Origin: Datnioides undecimradiatus
Taxonomy: Eukaryota; Chordata; Actinopteri; Lobotiformes; Datnioididae
Reading direction: 5' to 3'
Assembly: GCA_008933995.1 (NCBI GenBank)
Contig: WARS01000029.1
Coordinates: 15,127,131-15,191,130, forward strand
DNA length: 64,000 nt
In this document: piece after piece, positions 21,543 through 35,281 of the stretch
How the letters are laid out: every line of letters starts with the position of its first letter
How positions within the stretch are numbered: position 1 is the stretch's first letter
Translations under genes and position numbers: made by a program
The notes under the pieces: model-generated
What the model was told of the DNA's origin: nothing
The model's database searches: none
What the model saw: the letters and a program-made list of their open reading frames with translations, nothing else

Positions 21543-24500
21543 AGTAAAGCACGATTGTTTCATTTAGAAAGTAGGGAAATTAAGTAAGACATCCACCAGT
21601 CAGTCAGTGCATGTGAATCTCAAGACTGTAACACATGTTAAGTGGTAAACCACTTATCATCATGTAGATCATGTCATTTTAACACATACTGTAGCTTTAC
21701 AGTTTCCAACTGGTTGCTGTAAAAAGAATCCTCAATGTCTAATTTTTAATCCCATTTGAAAGTACTTCCTTGTGAACCTCACACAGTCTTTAAGTCGAGA
21801 GCTTCCTTTGTTATTTTAGGTAGCAGCAATGTTTGGCTGTGATGTCTGTCTTATATCTCTCTGTTTCATTCAGGTAGTTGCAGTTTATGTTAATCGATTG
21901 TCTGTCCTCTAAACATATTTTCAAAATGAATGTGCTTTACAGAAAAGGATTAAGAAAATGACTCAAAAGAACAAAGGCATGTCTATGACGCACACACTGT
22001 GAATCAAATGTGATGTGAAATGTTTCATTTCACATGGAAATTAAACTTTTTTTTAAGGAGCACAATTTGACAAGACAGGACACATCCATTACACAGCACA
22101 TACTATATGTTAAACAGTGCAATACTCAGGAAGGCTTCTCTTACTGTGAGCTTTTTCCTTTTTCTACCTGCTCCAAAAGTTTAATGCCCAATTTATTGCT
22201 GACGATTACATGTTGTAACTATGTATTTACCATTCCACAAGGGGGCAATGCTGTCCCGTGCATGGGTTGATTCAGAAAATGAAAACTTCAACCCAGCAAA
22301 CAACAATTTTCAATCCACTTCCACAGCTTTGCCAAGCTGCACACAAGAAATTAGAAGTCAAAATGGTAAAGCCACCTAACATTTTGCAGTTTATCCTCTG
22401 TTACGTGGTGTATGTGGTTTGTGTCCTGTCTGGCTCAGATGGGATAAAAGATTACTAGTAGTGCAGTGGAGTCATAATTGTGCTAATTTTCAGTCTGCAG
22501 TCTGCTCTGTTTGCTCTCAGGTTTCTGCATGCATACTAAAATGAGTCACTACATCTCTGTCTACAATTTGCATTTTCTGCATCGGAAGAAATTTTGTTGC
22601 GTAATGTTGGGTCAACAAATTGTGCTGTGGCTAAAGCAGAGTACCTGCTTTGATGAAAAGGCCTACTGAGATTTCAGTCAGTAGGCCTCTTGTTCATTTG
22701 CTTTCTTGTTCATTTGCTGGCGTTTTACAATGTTATTTCTTTTTCTCTCTCTTTCTCTCCCACCCCCTCTCTAAACAGGATGTTAGTGTCTCAGCGGGGC
22801 TGCCGGGAGCAGACCAGTACAAAGCTGATGATCAGATAGTGTGGCTGTGGAGTGCCCAGTTCTCCCAGCGCTGTGACAGATTAACTCGGATTTAGGGCTT
22901 CTATTTGGATTCCCCACTAAACCAACACACCAAAAGAGACAGCAAAACACAGGAGGTCATACAGCCGACAGCATGCTTCCCCTGGGCCACTGTTGCCTTG
23001 ACAGTGAAGCCCTCCCTCCATGTTTTATTTTAAACGGCTCCTCAGCCTCACAATTGTTATGCATAAACAGGATAGCATTGTCTTTGTGGTACAAGTAGCG
23101 AGGTGATGGATTTGACAATATGAAAGAACTGGCCAGAGAAGTCTCTGGGTGTCCTACCTCTTATCTAAAGGAGACAATAACTGATGCGTTTGTGCACTAA
23201 TGGACTGACAAGGACTGTCACAGAAGAGGAACTAAGCCTGCAAGCGCCATGCTTTATGGTGCCTAATAATTCAGGCTACATTGATGGTTACATACAAAGG
23301 TGATATCATGAGACTCAGGAGGCTTTTGTTTCCGTGTATTGTGCTGCTATGCGTGTGAACTCACCACAGTTAATATCAGATGCCTAGCTGAGCAGGGGTG
23401 TGTGGAGCACAGGATCTGAATCATGAGTACAAGTTGTTTCATGGCAAAACAATGTCACACAAGTGTGAGTTATCTAACCACAATTTGGTGCTACACAGTC
23501 ACAGAAAGCAGGATTAGACTTAGAAGTAAAGGTGGGACAAAATTAGTATATTTTTTGTTTTTCCTCAGCTACTGCTGAGAATTAATTATTTGATAAATTA
23601 TAGTGACAACCACAGACTGCAGTGTCACAACAGATCATCTGTAGAGGTAAGCCAACAGCAGCAAACGTGCGCAGTCATCTCCTAACTGTATTCTGTTCTG
23701 TTCTCTTGTTTTATTAATAGTCTGCTTGACTATTACCATAGAAGAAGAAGAAGTTTTCATGGAAACTGTGGAGGGCATTTCCTGTGAGACGCAATGGGCT
23801 CAAATAAAAACAGGAGTGGAAAGATGTGTGTTGCTCTGCCCTGTCCTGTTTTGGTCTCTCTCCACCCTCCAACCCCTGTATTGCCCTCTCTCGTCTATGA
23901 CGCTCTGGCCAAACCACTCCTTTCCTTACATTTACCATTTTTGGCCCTAATTCTCTTCATAAGTAGCCTGAGCGCAATGTTGAGTTGAAAAATGTTCTGT
24001 GTTTGAAAGGTGTCACTTTTCAAGCTTTCGGTGTGAAAACAAGCCAAATGATGCCTGTCGGATAAAAGGATAAACAAATTTCTATTTTGATCCCGAGGAA
24101 GCATCAAAGGAGGTCAAACACGGACCCTAAAAGTGCTCACCTCCAATCTGACTGACACAACCAATTCTCTGTTGGTAGGACTTACTTGCATGTTGTTTTT
24201 TTTCAAATATGCACAAGAACCTGAGTGTGAATTAGGCCAGTAAGTGGTGTCATTAAGTCACTGACGCCCAGACACATGGGCCTTTCATGCCCAGAACCCA
24301 CTGCTGTGTGTACACACATGTGCCATAGATACAGCGCACAACTGGTCTACTGTTTAAATCCACAGTTAAACCGCCATCATAACCAGCCCCTTTTTACCTC
24401 CACACAATCATATGGGCTGAGAGTGTACATGGGCTGGTTGAAATATTACATCACCAGTCAACGGTCGCTGGTTTTCAATGCTCTAAATCACATAAATCAT

Positions 24501-25336
24501 ATGATCGTGCCAGTTACAAGCTGGAATGAGCTGTACATGTTGTTTATATATGTGACTCTTGTTTTATATTGTATATTCATTAAGCCAAATTGCTTCCTGA
24601 AAGTGCATTGAAACAGTTACATTAAAAAAATAACAAACCATATAATTACAATTACTATACCAGGCTTTAATAATAAATGCTAATTTTCACAGGCTCATTT
24701 TAAGAAAATCAACCTCCGCAGCCTGTGTCTTCCTCAATTATAATTTTCAACAATAGTATTTTGTTAATTTAAGTATGGTTCCTCTTTTAACCCAGCAAGA
24801 CTTTATTTTAACTAAAACTTTCCTAGGCAGAAAGAATGCCAAGTGAGCATAGAGCTGGCAGTCCATTGAGAGGTCACGTCTTTATCTTTTGGTCTGCATC
24901 CATGGAAAACAATCCATCAGGGTGAGAGCTGCAGAGAAAACATTACGTACAGAAAGAAAGAATACAAGTCGTGATATGTTTTTTATTCACTCCATCTTGA
25001 TTAAACCTTATCCTGACGACTAAGTTAGCCTGGTGATGTGGGACCGAACAGTGCTGGGGAATGTCATAGTGGAGCAGGGTGATGTTGAACACATACCGAA
25101 ATGCATACGATACGATCTCAGTTGCCAGCATTTTAAAATATTTCAAAGATTATATCTAGGACTTTGACAGTGTTTAAGAAATGCTTGTCATTTTTTAGGC
25201 ATTGGTAATGGCTTGTAAAGGTGATGGATGTGTTGGAGACATATGTTCACTTTCCTGTGTTAAAGCATTGATTGTTTTGGTTTCAACTCCAGGGAATACA
25301 GTGCAGAGGTCTGAGGCAAGGGCAAGGTTAAAGCTG

Positions 25337-25338
<2 letters not shown>

Positions 25339-25385
<47 letters not shown>
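25339..25385. repeat. (GT)n microsatellite
   Basis: About 23 uninterrupted GT units. The His/Thr open frame on the other strand is only this repeat. Confidence 0.95.
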
Positions 25386-25387
<2 letters not shown>

Positions 25388-28003
25388 TCCGTTCATTTGT
25401 TAGACTCACTTTGGTTTCATTGGAAAGATGTTTTGGAGATACTGGCTTTGTGGTCCAGCCCAAAGGCCAAACTGTTGGAAAGGATGATTTGAGAAAGCAG
25501 ACAAGTCTTTAGTGTTTATACAAAGGGCACATAAACCTTAGACAGACCTGGATCTGACACACTATTGCTGCCTCTCCGTTTATTTTCACACCACATTCCC
25601 TCCATGTAACCCCCCCGTCTACCTCTTGCAACCATCTCTCCTCTGCCTTGTTCACTTCACACTCCATCAATAAACAACCCATGACGGTCACAATCACCCT
25701 TTCTCATCCACCATTGAAGCGTGCTGCTGTCGGACCACCTCTGGCTGCTCTGCACCACCATCAACTCTCCCAGCACACAGACAGGGACAGGAGGACAGAT
25801 GTGGGATGACTGGTTTTGTCCGGGTAGGAGGTGGAGGAGACTGCTGTGATCTCAGCGATGCACTGGACCATCATGTGTTAGACTTATAAACACAGGTGGA
25901 CCACAGCACTGCAGGCCAGGGACTCCAGTGTGTGTGTGTCTATTAGTGAAGATGTGTGTGTGTCCACAGATAAACTGTAATGACATCTGCCCCCCAGATA
26001 CCCACAACCTCCAAAAAATACTACGTACAGTGGTCAAAAAGAGCAGCATTTACAGTTGTGTGCTGCTGTACAGACAGTATTTCCATTGTATTTTTCTTAA
26101 TCGACCTCTTATGGAAACAGAAACAGTTATACTTATCAGTAACAGTGACTGTATAATTTGTTAAGAGGTCTCAGATCCGTAGGAGATATAGTATGATATA
26201 CAAAAAGTCTTGCTCTAACAATCAATTACAGAATTTACCAAAATTGTCCATAATAAAAGTACTCAACAGAGTTATTCCATTTAGGGTGTGATGTGGATTG
26301 TGATGGAAAGGACTGAAGTACAGTTATGTTACCTCCGAAACATTCATTTGACAGCTATGTATAACTATATTTCTTATTAACCTGTGTGTGTCACTGTAAG
26401 ATTTTAATGAAAGACCTTTACTTGGAGCAGAATACTTCTGCAGTGTAGTTCAGTGATACCGAACTATCCCAGCAGGTATTTCTGCTGTTGCCAGGGAGTA
26501 GGTGGAGGGATTTTAGAGTAACTCAACTGATTGGAAAAAACTGAATGAATGATGTCATCAAAGAACTGCATCCACATATTGAGTCAGCTATAGCAAGTAA
26601 TTTATGTGCGATTACAAAAAAGGTTGTCTGAAAAACAGTCATAAATCGAGCATAGGAGATTAAAAAGTTAACTAAAAGTGTTTGAAATAAAATTGAAATA
26701 ATTTGCTAAAAGTAATTGATATATCAAAGAAATAGAAAAAATTAATGAAAGGCTAAAAAGTCCAGTGTTTGCCACTTTGTGGTTATGATAATGTGAACCA
26801 GATTACACCAAACTAAACACAGACAGTTCATTGTATGAAAACAATGTGACATCCAGTATCATCTCTACTTTTACTACTTTTACTATGATTGATAGTTAAA
26901 TAACATTGATTTTAAAGTTAATTCAACTGAATCCATTTCAAATATAAATCAAGATGTTAATGAAGGAATACTATTAGGATGTGGAAGTCTTAATGAAAAG
27001 GTTAGAAATGACTCACGAGTAGTTTTCTTTCATCACTTTCTATTATCAGATTATTATTGACATATTTCCACAAAAACAGCATAGACAAAAAGGTGAGACA
27101 AAAAAAGACTTTTTACTTTGCCAAAAGCACACCTACCAGGTAGGTCTAACGTTTTTTCAGTCATTTATATACATTGCATTTGCTTGGTGGAGTAGATGTG
27201 TTGTAGGCCCTCTGCCAGCCGTCACGCTGGCCCTGTCTAATGAGATGTGAAGTGTGTGTTTTTAGCCTTTATTTTGTCCAGCGTGTCTCTGGAGCCAGGG
27301 AGCTTTAGGATAGTTGTGCCTGATGGCCGGCCTGTCTTATTGTTGTTGCTGGTTGAGCGGTCACCATGGTAGCCTTTACTACCTCTGCAGATCTCTATCA
27401 AGCCTTTCTTTATGTGTAGCATCGCCACGCCATACAGGCTACACAGCACACTGTCAATGTGAGAGACTGCTATCCTGGCTGTGACTGATTGCCATTCACA
27501 CAGTAATTCATTCACAAACATACACCATTCATTTCACACAGCCACTGTGGCAGGGTCACATGCTGGGAAAATACCTCTGGACTTTGAATGCACACACGAA
27601 TATGCCCACATACTCTAGCTCTCTATTAGGTGTCTATTAGATTAAAAGGTTTCACTGTGTTTGTATGAAAACATTTCATCTTAATGACAGTCTTATCAAT
27701 TAAATTATTTTATTTCATGGTGTGAACACTTGATGGTCTGTTTATGCTGTTTAAGCTTCCTATATTTCAAATACCAAAAGTCACATAATAGACATAGACA
27801 ATAGAAAACATTTACTGCTTATCCAGTTGGTCTGAGTATTTCCATTGTGTAAGCATCCTGATAAAATATTATTAATCCCACACTAGAAAAATTTCAGTTA
27901 TGCTAACATTCAAGGAACATTTAATCGTGAAATATGTTTATTTGGGTTTTTTTCCCCAAGTGTCGGATAAACATGATCCAAACCACTCTTGTATTAAACT
28001 ATA

Positions 28004-28115
28004 GTCTGCAGCCGGTTAGCTTAGCTTTGCATGAAAACTCAAAACAATGGGAAACAGCTAGCCTGGTAACAAAATCTACCACCATCACATTGAAAAGCTC
28101 AAGAATTACTCAATA
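28004..28115. repeat. Teleost interspersed repeat (GGTTAGCTTAGC type)
   Basis: Contains GCAGCCGGTTAGCTTAGCTT, then GGGAAACAGCTAGCCTGG and TAACAAAATC, in the order found in a widespread fish repeat I recognise. Confidence 0.7.
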
Positions 28116-31100
28116 AAACAAGGTACTAAATGCATATCCCAGAATGTTTCATTATTCCTTTAACAAAAGCAAATGTTTCCTCTTAAAGGAAGCCTCTGGC
28201 CCAAGTTACTGTATGTATGTAACATATATTTGTGTGTCTGCACACATATAAAATGTCATATCTATATGATGCGCATATATAATGTACTTAAGCTTTTGTC
28301 TAGTTTATGTTTTTGTATTTGTGGTTATTGTAAGGTCCTTTTTCCATTGCACCACATTATGTAGATATTTACTCTGAAACTCAGTCACTTACTACCATGA
28401 AGACACTAAATAAAAAAAATGCATGAACTTGTCTTTAAAAGTTTGAAGTGATTCTAAATCTGTACAGATGACATTTGGAGCTGGAGTCCGGTCTGTTTCT
28501 GTCGTGGGTTACTTCTTTCTCAGGCTCCTGCTGCATTTCTTTGGAGGGTTGAGGGTGTGGGGCAGAGGCAGGGCGGTCTTTGGACTGTGAGAGATTGGTG
28601 GAGAGGTGGGTGTTGGGGGTGGTAGATGGTGCGTGATTGGGGGTAGGTGAAACATGTGTGGACCAGCACACACTGGACTGCGTGACCTTGTCTCAAGGGA
28701 AATGTATGTTTGACCCTTTCATATAGAAGAGCAGGCCGACAAAGCAAAGCCAGCCAAGATATACAAACAGCCCAAAATAGGATGCATAATTCACAAACAT
28801 ACACAAGTAAACGGGCTCAGACATGCATGATGCCCACGGTCAACTCAGTTTCTGCAGAGACTCATTTGTCATGCACACACTCACACACAAAAGCTTTTTG
28901 CACAAGCTTTCCCAGACATCACAGAGGCAGTTCTGAGAAAATCGGGTCTGACTGGGTACACGACTGAGGTCAAAGTTATTTTTAACATATTTTGGCAAAG
29001 CAAGGGCTGTTTTGTGTTTTAGGTCCCTTATTGTAAAGAAAATAAATAACGTCATAAAGAGCATGACTTAGGAAGTTCCAGAGTGATTGTGTGAGAACAG
29101 ACATGGTGACATTTTATACATGATGGAGCCATGATGAAGAATTCAGATATGCCGCTCCCATTATCATTTTGAGACCCTGAGCTTTTTCACTGTGTTTTAA
29201 TGTAAGTTTTGAAAGTCCTAGAGTGTGCCCTTTAAGGGAGCTTCAAAACATAAATATTGTACCAGGTGATCTGTCCATCCCATCTCTGATTTCTTATAAT
29301 GTCTAAAATACATTGTCAAAAGGTTGTGCATATAGAAGCTGAGAAACCTTTATTACACAGGACTGTGAAACCATGATTAAAAGATATAGTATAAAGATGT
29401 TCCCCTTTTATACTGACAATTCTCATTTTTACCTCCCTCCTGATAACTGCTTTCATTCAGGATGAATTTTCTCGTTGTCTTCCTATCTTTTGTTGCTGAT
29501 CTTTCCACAGGTATCCCTGTAAAAGAGAGACAGAGTGAACAAATAAAAGCATTTTCTGAGTGATCAACTTACCATAAAATTACATTGCACATCTGTCTGT
29601 CCTTCTTTCATTCATTCATCCTTCCATCTGTGAATCCTTTGATGTTGCTATTTTGAGCTGGGTGCAGATAAAAAGGTTATCTTAAAGAACCAGCAAGGCT
29701 GTTTCTCAGACAAGCAGTCACCCTGTGCCCTTAAAGACCTCAGCCCGCCAGTGATAACCCACCAGCAGCACCATTTGTCCAGATAAGACTATCAGCCCTT
29801 AGGACTTAAGTCACAACCTCCAACAGACACAAATCCCATATCACATTCAAAAAAATATGCAATGGTCATCAAGATACAGATGATGTCTCAATAATCAATA
29901 AAGATTCACAGGATTAGGTTTATTGTTTATGTTGTTGTAATATCCTGCTACGTTTATAATTTAATTAGTGCAAAACTTCATTTATATACCACACATGAAG
30001 TGATTTGAAAACAATAATAAGCACCTTAGATGTTCTTCTACAGTGGTAGCCAGAAGACAGATTTTAATTTACAGACATCCTGCACTAAGTTTAGAGTTGG
30101 TGGGGTGGCTGCAGTTGATCCAGTTGCAGATTTTTAAGCCAGTTCAATACAAAAACACAGTGCAATGTAAAAAAGGCCTGTGAATAGCACATTACAGCAT
30201 TCAAGACCACTTTCAACAATATGAGTTTTGTGTGAGAGAAGTGCTGTGAGCTTTACAGTGCCCTGTAAGTAGTCAGAGTGTGGGCTTTAATATTTAAAAA
30301 ACTACAAGGTTTTCTCCTTTGACCTCTTTCACAAAAACTAAATCTCTGTTTTTTCTGTATCTAACTTATTATATTTATGCGCTTTTCAATTACTTAAGTT
30401 ATGCTTTTCAATTATTTCCTCAAATGCAATCTGGAATACTAGATGCAGATCATCAGCTTAAGAAAATATATACAGCTGTCTGTCATCTGCATAGCAGCAA
30501 AACACAGATGTCATGCAGAAAGAAAAGAATGGTGTGTAGGACAAAACTTTATATATATAAATATTTGCTTCTTCTGAACACCCAAGGTAATACCAATTAG
30601 TCAGCCTATTGCCCAGTTTAGCACACATGTGATTAATGCCAGTAATCAACACTACACAACACACTATGAATTATTAGCAAAAATAAAAACCATGACAGAA
30701 AAACAGTAAAACTGCAGCTGTTCATGGTGTGATAAACAGTAAAAACTTTTAAAAAGTAGTAAGAGGAATTCATTAACTATTGTAAGGACTGGTTTTGCCC
30801 ATCACTATTTGTGATGATAGATCATCTCATTAACATGTGTGTTCATATTTTATTTACATTGGTTTAGAACATGAGGCACGAGCAGACCTGGAATCAGATT
30901 ATCCTAAAATATTCAAGAGCACAGAGTTGTACTGTAAATTAACTTGACTTCATCTTAACTGCTAGTCTGCGATGATCAAATGTGCCATTAATCTTTTTTT
31001 AGTTACATTAGTCAGGATGATTAATGTGTTACATTAATTATTTTCTGCAGGTTCGCTAACAAGTTGAGAAATATAGTAATAGTTAAAACAGTGCTACAAT

Positions 31101-34100
31101 GATCAGTCAAACAAAATGTGACGTTGCCTAATAACTCTAATGGTGCATAGCAAAAACTCAGTCAAGAAAACCTTTGATTACTCATCCTTCATATTCTGTG
31201 AACACACCTTTTTTTTACCTTTTCTTTGGTTTGAAGCATCCAATATGAAAGCTATTTCTGCCTTTGTCTTCTTCTGTCTGTCTCTGGATATGAAGTGCAG
31301 TGTTGTTGATGTGTTTGATCAATACCTTCTATTTTACTACTGGGTCCTTTAAAAATCAGCAAAACATCTCTGACACAACAAAAGTCTCTACTTGATGGGA
31401 CGTTCCAGGGCTCGTGAATCACTGAAAGTGATTATCCCCTATTTTACTGTGCCCACAAGCACCTCCATCAAGATTTGGAGAATTCTTGAGTTTGCCAGTT
31501 GTTGTTTTATCTGGTCCGTGAAGTAGTCCCTTATCTCTCCTCAGTGAATAATATTCAGTTGTACTGTTAAAAATACAGTTCACAACTTGCCAAGAGGTCT
31601 GACCCTTGTTTACATTCTGTATATTCACATATAGTATATCCATGTCATATTAAATCGGTATATTGTTGGAGCTTGAATTGCTGAGCAAACATTCTTGTAT
31701 AAATCTTGTAGCTGATTTTTCAGTGGGTGTGGGTAAACTGCAGGAGTGAAGGGCAGTGGGGTGACGGCCCAAGAGGCCTTCCTTTTCCACCGCTGCTGCT
31801 CCTCCTTCGTTCCCACTGCACTTTACATTCCCAAACATCTAACTCACCATCTGAACCTACGTCAGCATGCCCTGACTCACAATGCTGCTACACACATACA
31901 AACACACATGCAGCGGCCACACACACAAAAATGGAGAAACACACAACATCACCATTAGACATATTTTCACAGGACTTGGCAACAAGGCCATTTTTTCATG
32001 ATCTGGTGACCTGTAGCTGCATTTCCTCTCCACCACGACACCAAACATCCAGGAAATCTGTATCCAGCTTGCAACAACACAGAGCCAAGGCCTTCGGGGT
32101 GTTTTTATATGGTTATAAATGGGTTGTCAGAGTGTCTGTACATCTCTTGCTACTCAGGGTAAAGTCAACAGCTCTGGGGGTCATTCATTAATCTGCAATG
32201 CCTGGACGGACATGTGCAAGAGGGCCAGACTGCCTGTAACCTCTCACAATCAGTGATACCACAGGGACTGAGAGAGGGATAGAGAGAATAAGGGAGAACT
32301 GTCAGCTCTGCCGGCCCTTAGTCTCCTGCTTCTTCTTGTCTTTTTCCATCTCCCTTTGTTTTTATCAACATTTGTTACGCCGTCGGTCTCTGTTAGAGCA
32401 GAGTGTCATCCATCACGGTCTCAATTCCTGGCCCAATTTTTTAGCCTATTAGATCCAGCAAAAACAAAGAAAGTAAAAACAAAAAAACAGAAAAGATGGA
32501 CAGTTTAGAAAATAAAGCAAACACCAGCAAAGAGAAAATAACAAAAGAAAACACAGTAGCTGCTACATTACTACAGTTGCTTCTGTGCTGCTTTGGAGAC
32601 ACTTTCCAACCATGCTATCAGATACATTACCTTGGCATTACCTTTTTATTGCGCTACACTGGCCTGCATCAATACAAACACCCAATATTTACAGACATTG
32701 GTCCTGCTCTCTTTAAAATGTATATGCATTGGGAGCATTTGTCCCCAGGCAAATATAATATTCTCAAATAGTACTTTGCTCTGCATTAAGCCATGCTGAT
32801 CATTAAGTTGTATTATGTTGTGGGAGAAGAATTACTCATAAAAAGTATTCAGTATTCACCTAAAGTCAGTGACCATCATCAGGGACAACTGTAATGAAAA
32901 TGCATCATGTACACGCTGATTGAGAATAAACAGCCCCTAGTCCTCTGTTTCCCAACATTGCACAATCCAATGGCTGGAATAAAGGCTTTGAATTTGAAGG
33001 GAATGTGTGCTCTGTTTTAAAACACAATGCAGAGCCAGCTCAGAGAGGGGCCAGCGGTGGATTAGCTGAGTTATTGAGGGCACAGTCCTCTGCACATCCT
33101 GCGCCATCCACATCCTGCTGTGGTTTCTCCCTTGTGTTCCTACCTGTCAGTTGGTTCCTCAAGTCCGACAACAGCAGGAAGTTGCAATAGGAAAAGCATG
33201 ATTGGGATCCAGAGGGATATGGCATGGAATTCCATGACAGTGTGGCAGTGTTTTACCTCTGCTTTTGTCCTCAAATGTTCTTCCAAATTTAGGTTTCTGA
33301 GGCTCTTTGTCCACCATCCTTTCTGCTCATTTCAAACATTTCTGAAATGACTGCAAATGTGATTAGATTTACACTTGAATTTAGTCTGTAAGGCCATATG
33401 CTTACACCTAATTCTCAAGTGATACAGAGCATAAAAAAACCTTACTAGAGAACTTTCTGAAAATCCTACTTGTAAAGTATGCACTTGTGTATCTATCACT
33501 TAAAGTCAAATCAGCTATAAACTGATAGCCTAAAATGTTTCCCTTTATATATCACCACTGAGTGTCAGGAATAGCCACTGGCCAAAATGGAAAGATACGA
33601 CTTTTTGGAAGACAAGAGGAGTTTGAAGCCAGGAAACACATATTACTCAGTGGACTAGGCTAAACAGTGGGCTGACAAACCAAACAAAACACTCTGGAGT
33701 GTGTTACCGCTGCAGTGAACAAGGTGGGGCAGAGAGACAAAACTGTAGCTGATATTAAAAAGAGACGGTTTGACCTTAATCAAAAGCCATACATAACTGA
33801 AGCACTGAAGCAAGGCGACACTCCCAACTGATTATTCCTATCACTATTGTTTATAAAGCTGATGCAAAGTTCACCACAGGTTTGGGTGCGTATGTGTCCC
33901 AAACTGCAATCCCTCTACAGAACCTGCAGGCAGATCCCTTGAATCAAGTCTAGACATTTTGTAGAGATAAGATCGTTTCCATGCCAAATAAGGTTTTATT
34001 ATTATTTTTTTTAAGTTTTACTTAGAATGTAAATTGATTGTACTGTAAATCAATTTTATAATTAAGGTCCCTTGTGTCTGTGACTGCCTCTGACCAAATG

Positions 34101-34491
34101 ACCCAACCTACTGTTTGTATAGGGACTCTCCCAGACTCTTGCCTTTTTCTTTTTCTTATCTGTGACGCTTTTTTTTTTTCAGACTAACACTCTGAAAGTG
34201 CATAAGGAGATGGAAAGTGTGACGCTTCCCTTCCTATCCATTCGAGTTGGCTCTAATGGGAGAGATCTGACCTATCTCACACTATGAAGGAGCAAAGGGA
34301 CCAGTCATCTTTTATTTGAACATGAAAAACAATGAGTCATCAAATCACAGATTTGTGATGTCTTAGGCTGTCAGTGGAGGGGATGCATTCCTTGGAAAAG
34401 GCAAATAAATACATCAGTTTGTGTTCTTTTATGAAACTGGGGCAAAGTTTAGATTGGAGTGTGCTTTCTGTCCTCTAAATTAAATAAACTT

Positions 34492-34508
34492 GGGGGGGGG
34501 GGGGGGGG
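34492..34508. repeat. G homopolymer run (17 G)
   Basis: Seventeen consecutive G, a possible G-quadruplex. The length may be inexact because such runs are error-prone in sequencing. Confidence 0.85.
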
Positions 34509-34916
34509 TCCTTCATTATTTTCAACCTAGAAAACATATACCAGTTATGTATCTAATACAATCAAAATGAGACATGAAGATGACACAGACAACATGTCCA
34601 CCTAAAGCTGAACAGTAGTTAAAGAAGGCCAATTAGAGAATGACAGAGCAAGGCCTTGAGGCAAAAAACTGTAATATGTGTTGGGACAAGTAAGCGCTGC
34701 AATTGTATGACACAGACAAATTATGTGTTGTGTGAAACTGTCAGCTGGTCTCTGCACACGGAATAAAAAAAAAATCTTCTTAAAACTACACTGTACCATA
34801 AAGTTAATCAGACTCACCCTGGCTGCCTGCTAGGAAATGCAAACCGCCCTTATAAACATAAAGTGACACATCTGCTCAACATTTAAGCGTCTGGCGCGTG
34901 GCTCTAACCTCTCTCC

Positions 34917-34923
34917 TGACTCA
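34917..34923. promoter_or_regulatory. AP-1-like site upstream of the S1P receptor
   Basis: TGACTCA, about 40-60 bases before the likely non-coding first exon and close to a CCGCCCC GC box near 34966. Confidence 0.35.
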
Positions 34924-34959
34924 TAATTATTGGCAAAAACCTAAATGGAGAGGTGAAGG

Positions 34960-35281
34960 AAGATCCCGCCCCACCGTCTGGGAGGGGTGAGAACGAGACG
35001 GTCAGGGCTGGAGAGAGTTTCAGTGTGGAGAGGACACCGAAAAGTCCAGGACACGATACGAAGTGGACGTAGGGAAGAAAAAACGTCAGTGTTTTCGGAA
35101 ACGTTCACGCAGGACAAGATATGGACTTTTGACTTGACTTCACTTCACTCGACTTTTGGCGATCACGCCGCCTTTGTTTTGCACCAGCGCATCGTTACGC
35201 AGGAGAGAAAACTTACATCCAGGATTTGAAAATCCCAACCACTCCACCGGGATGTTTAGATGAGACCAGTGACTCTAAAAG
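34960..35281 (+). other. s1pr4: Probable non-coding first exon of the S1P receptor gene
   Basis: A GC-richer patch ends in CTAAAAG|GTACAA, a moderate donor. An acceptor lies at 36159-36160. S1P receptor genes usually have a non-coding 5' exon and a single coding exon. The left limit is a guess. It holds a short upstream ORF, ATG GAC TTT TGA. Confidence 0.4.

Larger units (their letters stand above)
17181..34900. other. Gene-poor spacer between mier2 and the S1P receptor
   Basis: No multi-exon gene recognised on either strand. The open frames are short and of spacer composition. Contents noted separately: microsatellites, one teleost repeat, a G-run, an X-box-like palindrome, an isolated acceptor-like site near 22780, and two small ORFs at 29462 and about 28690-28821. 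Confidence 0.5.

Noticed and set aside
31727-32191. 154-codon plus-strand open frame
   Set aside because: Low-complexity CA-rich sequence, no recognised motif and no splice context; likely chance.
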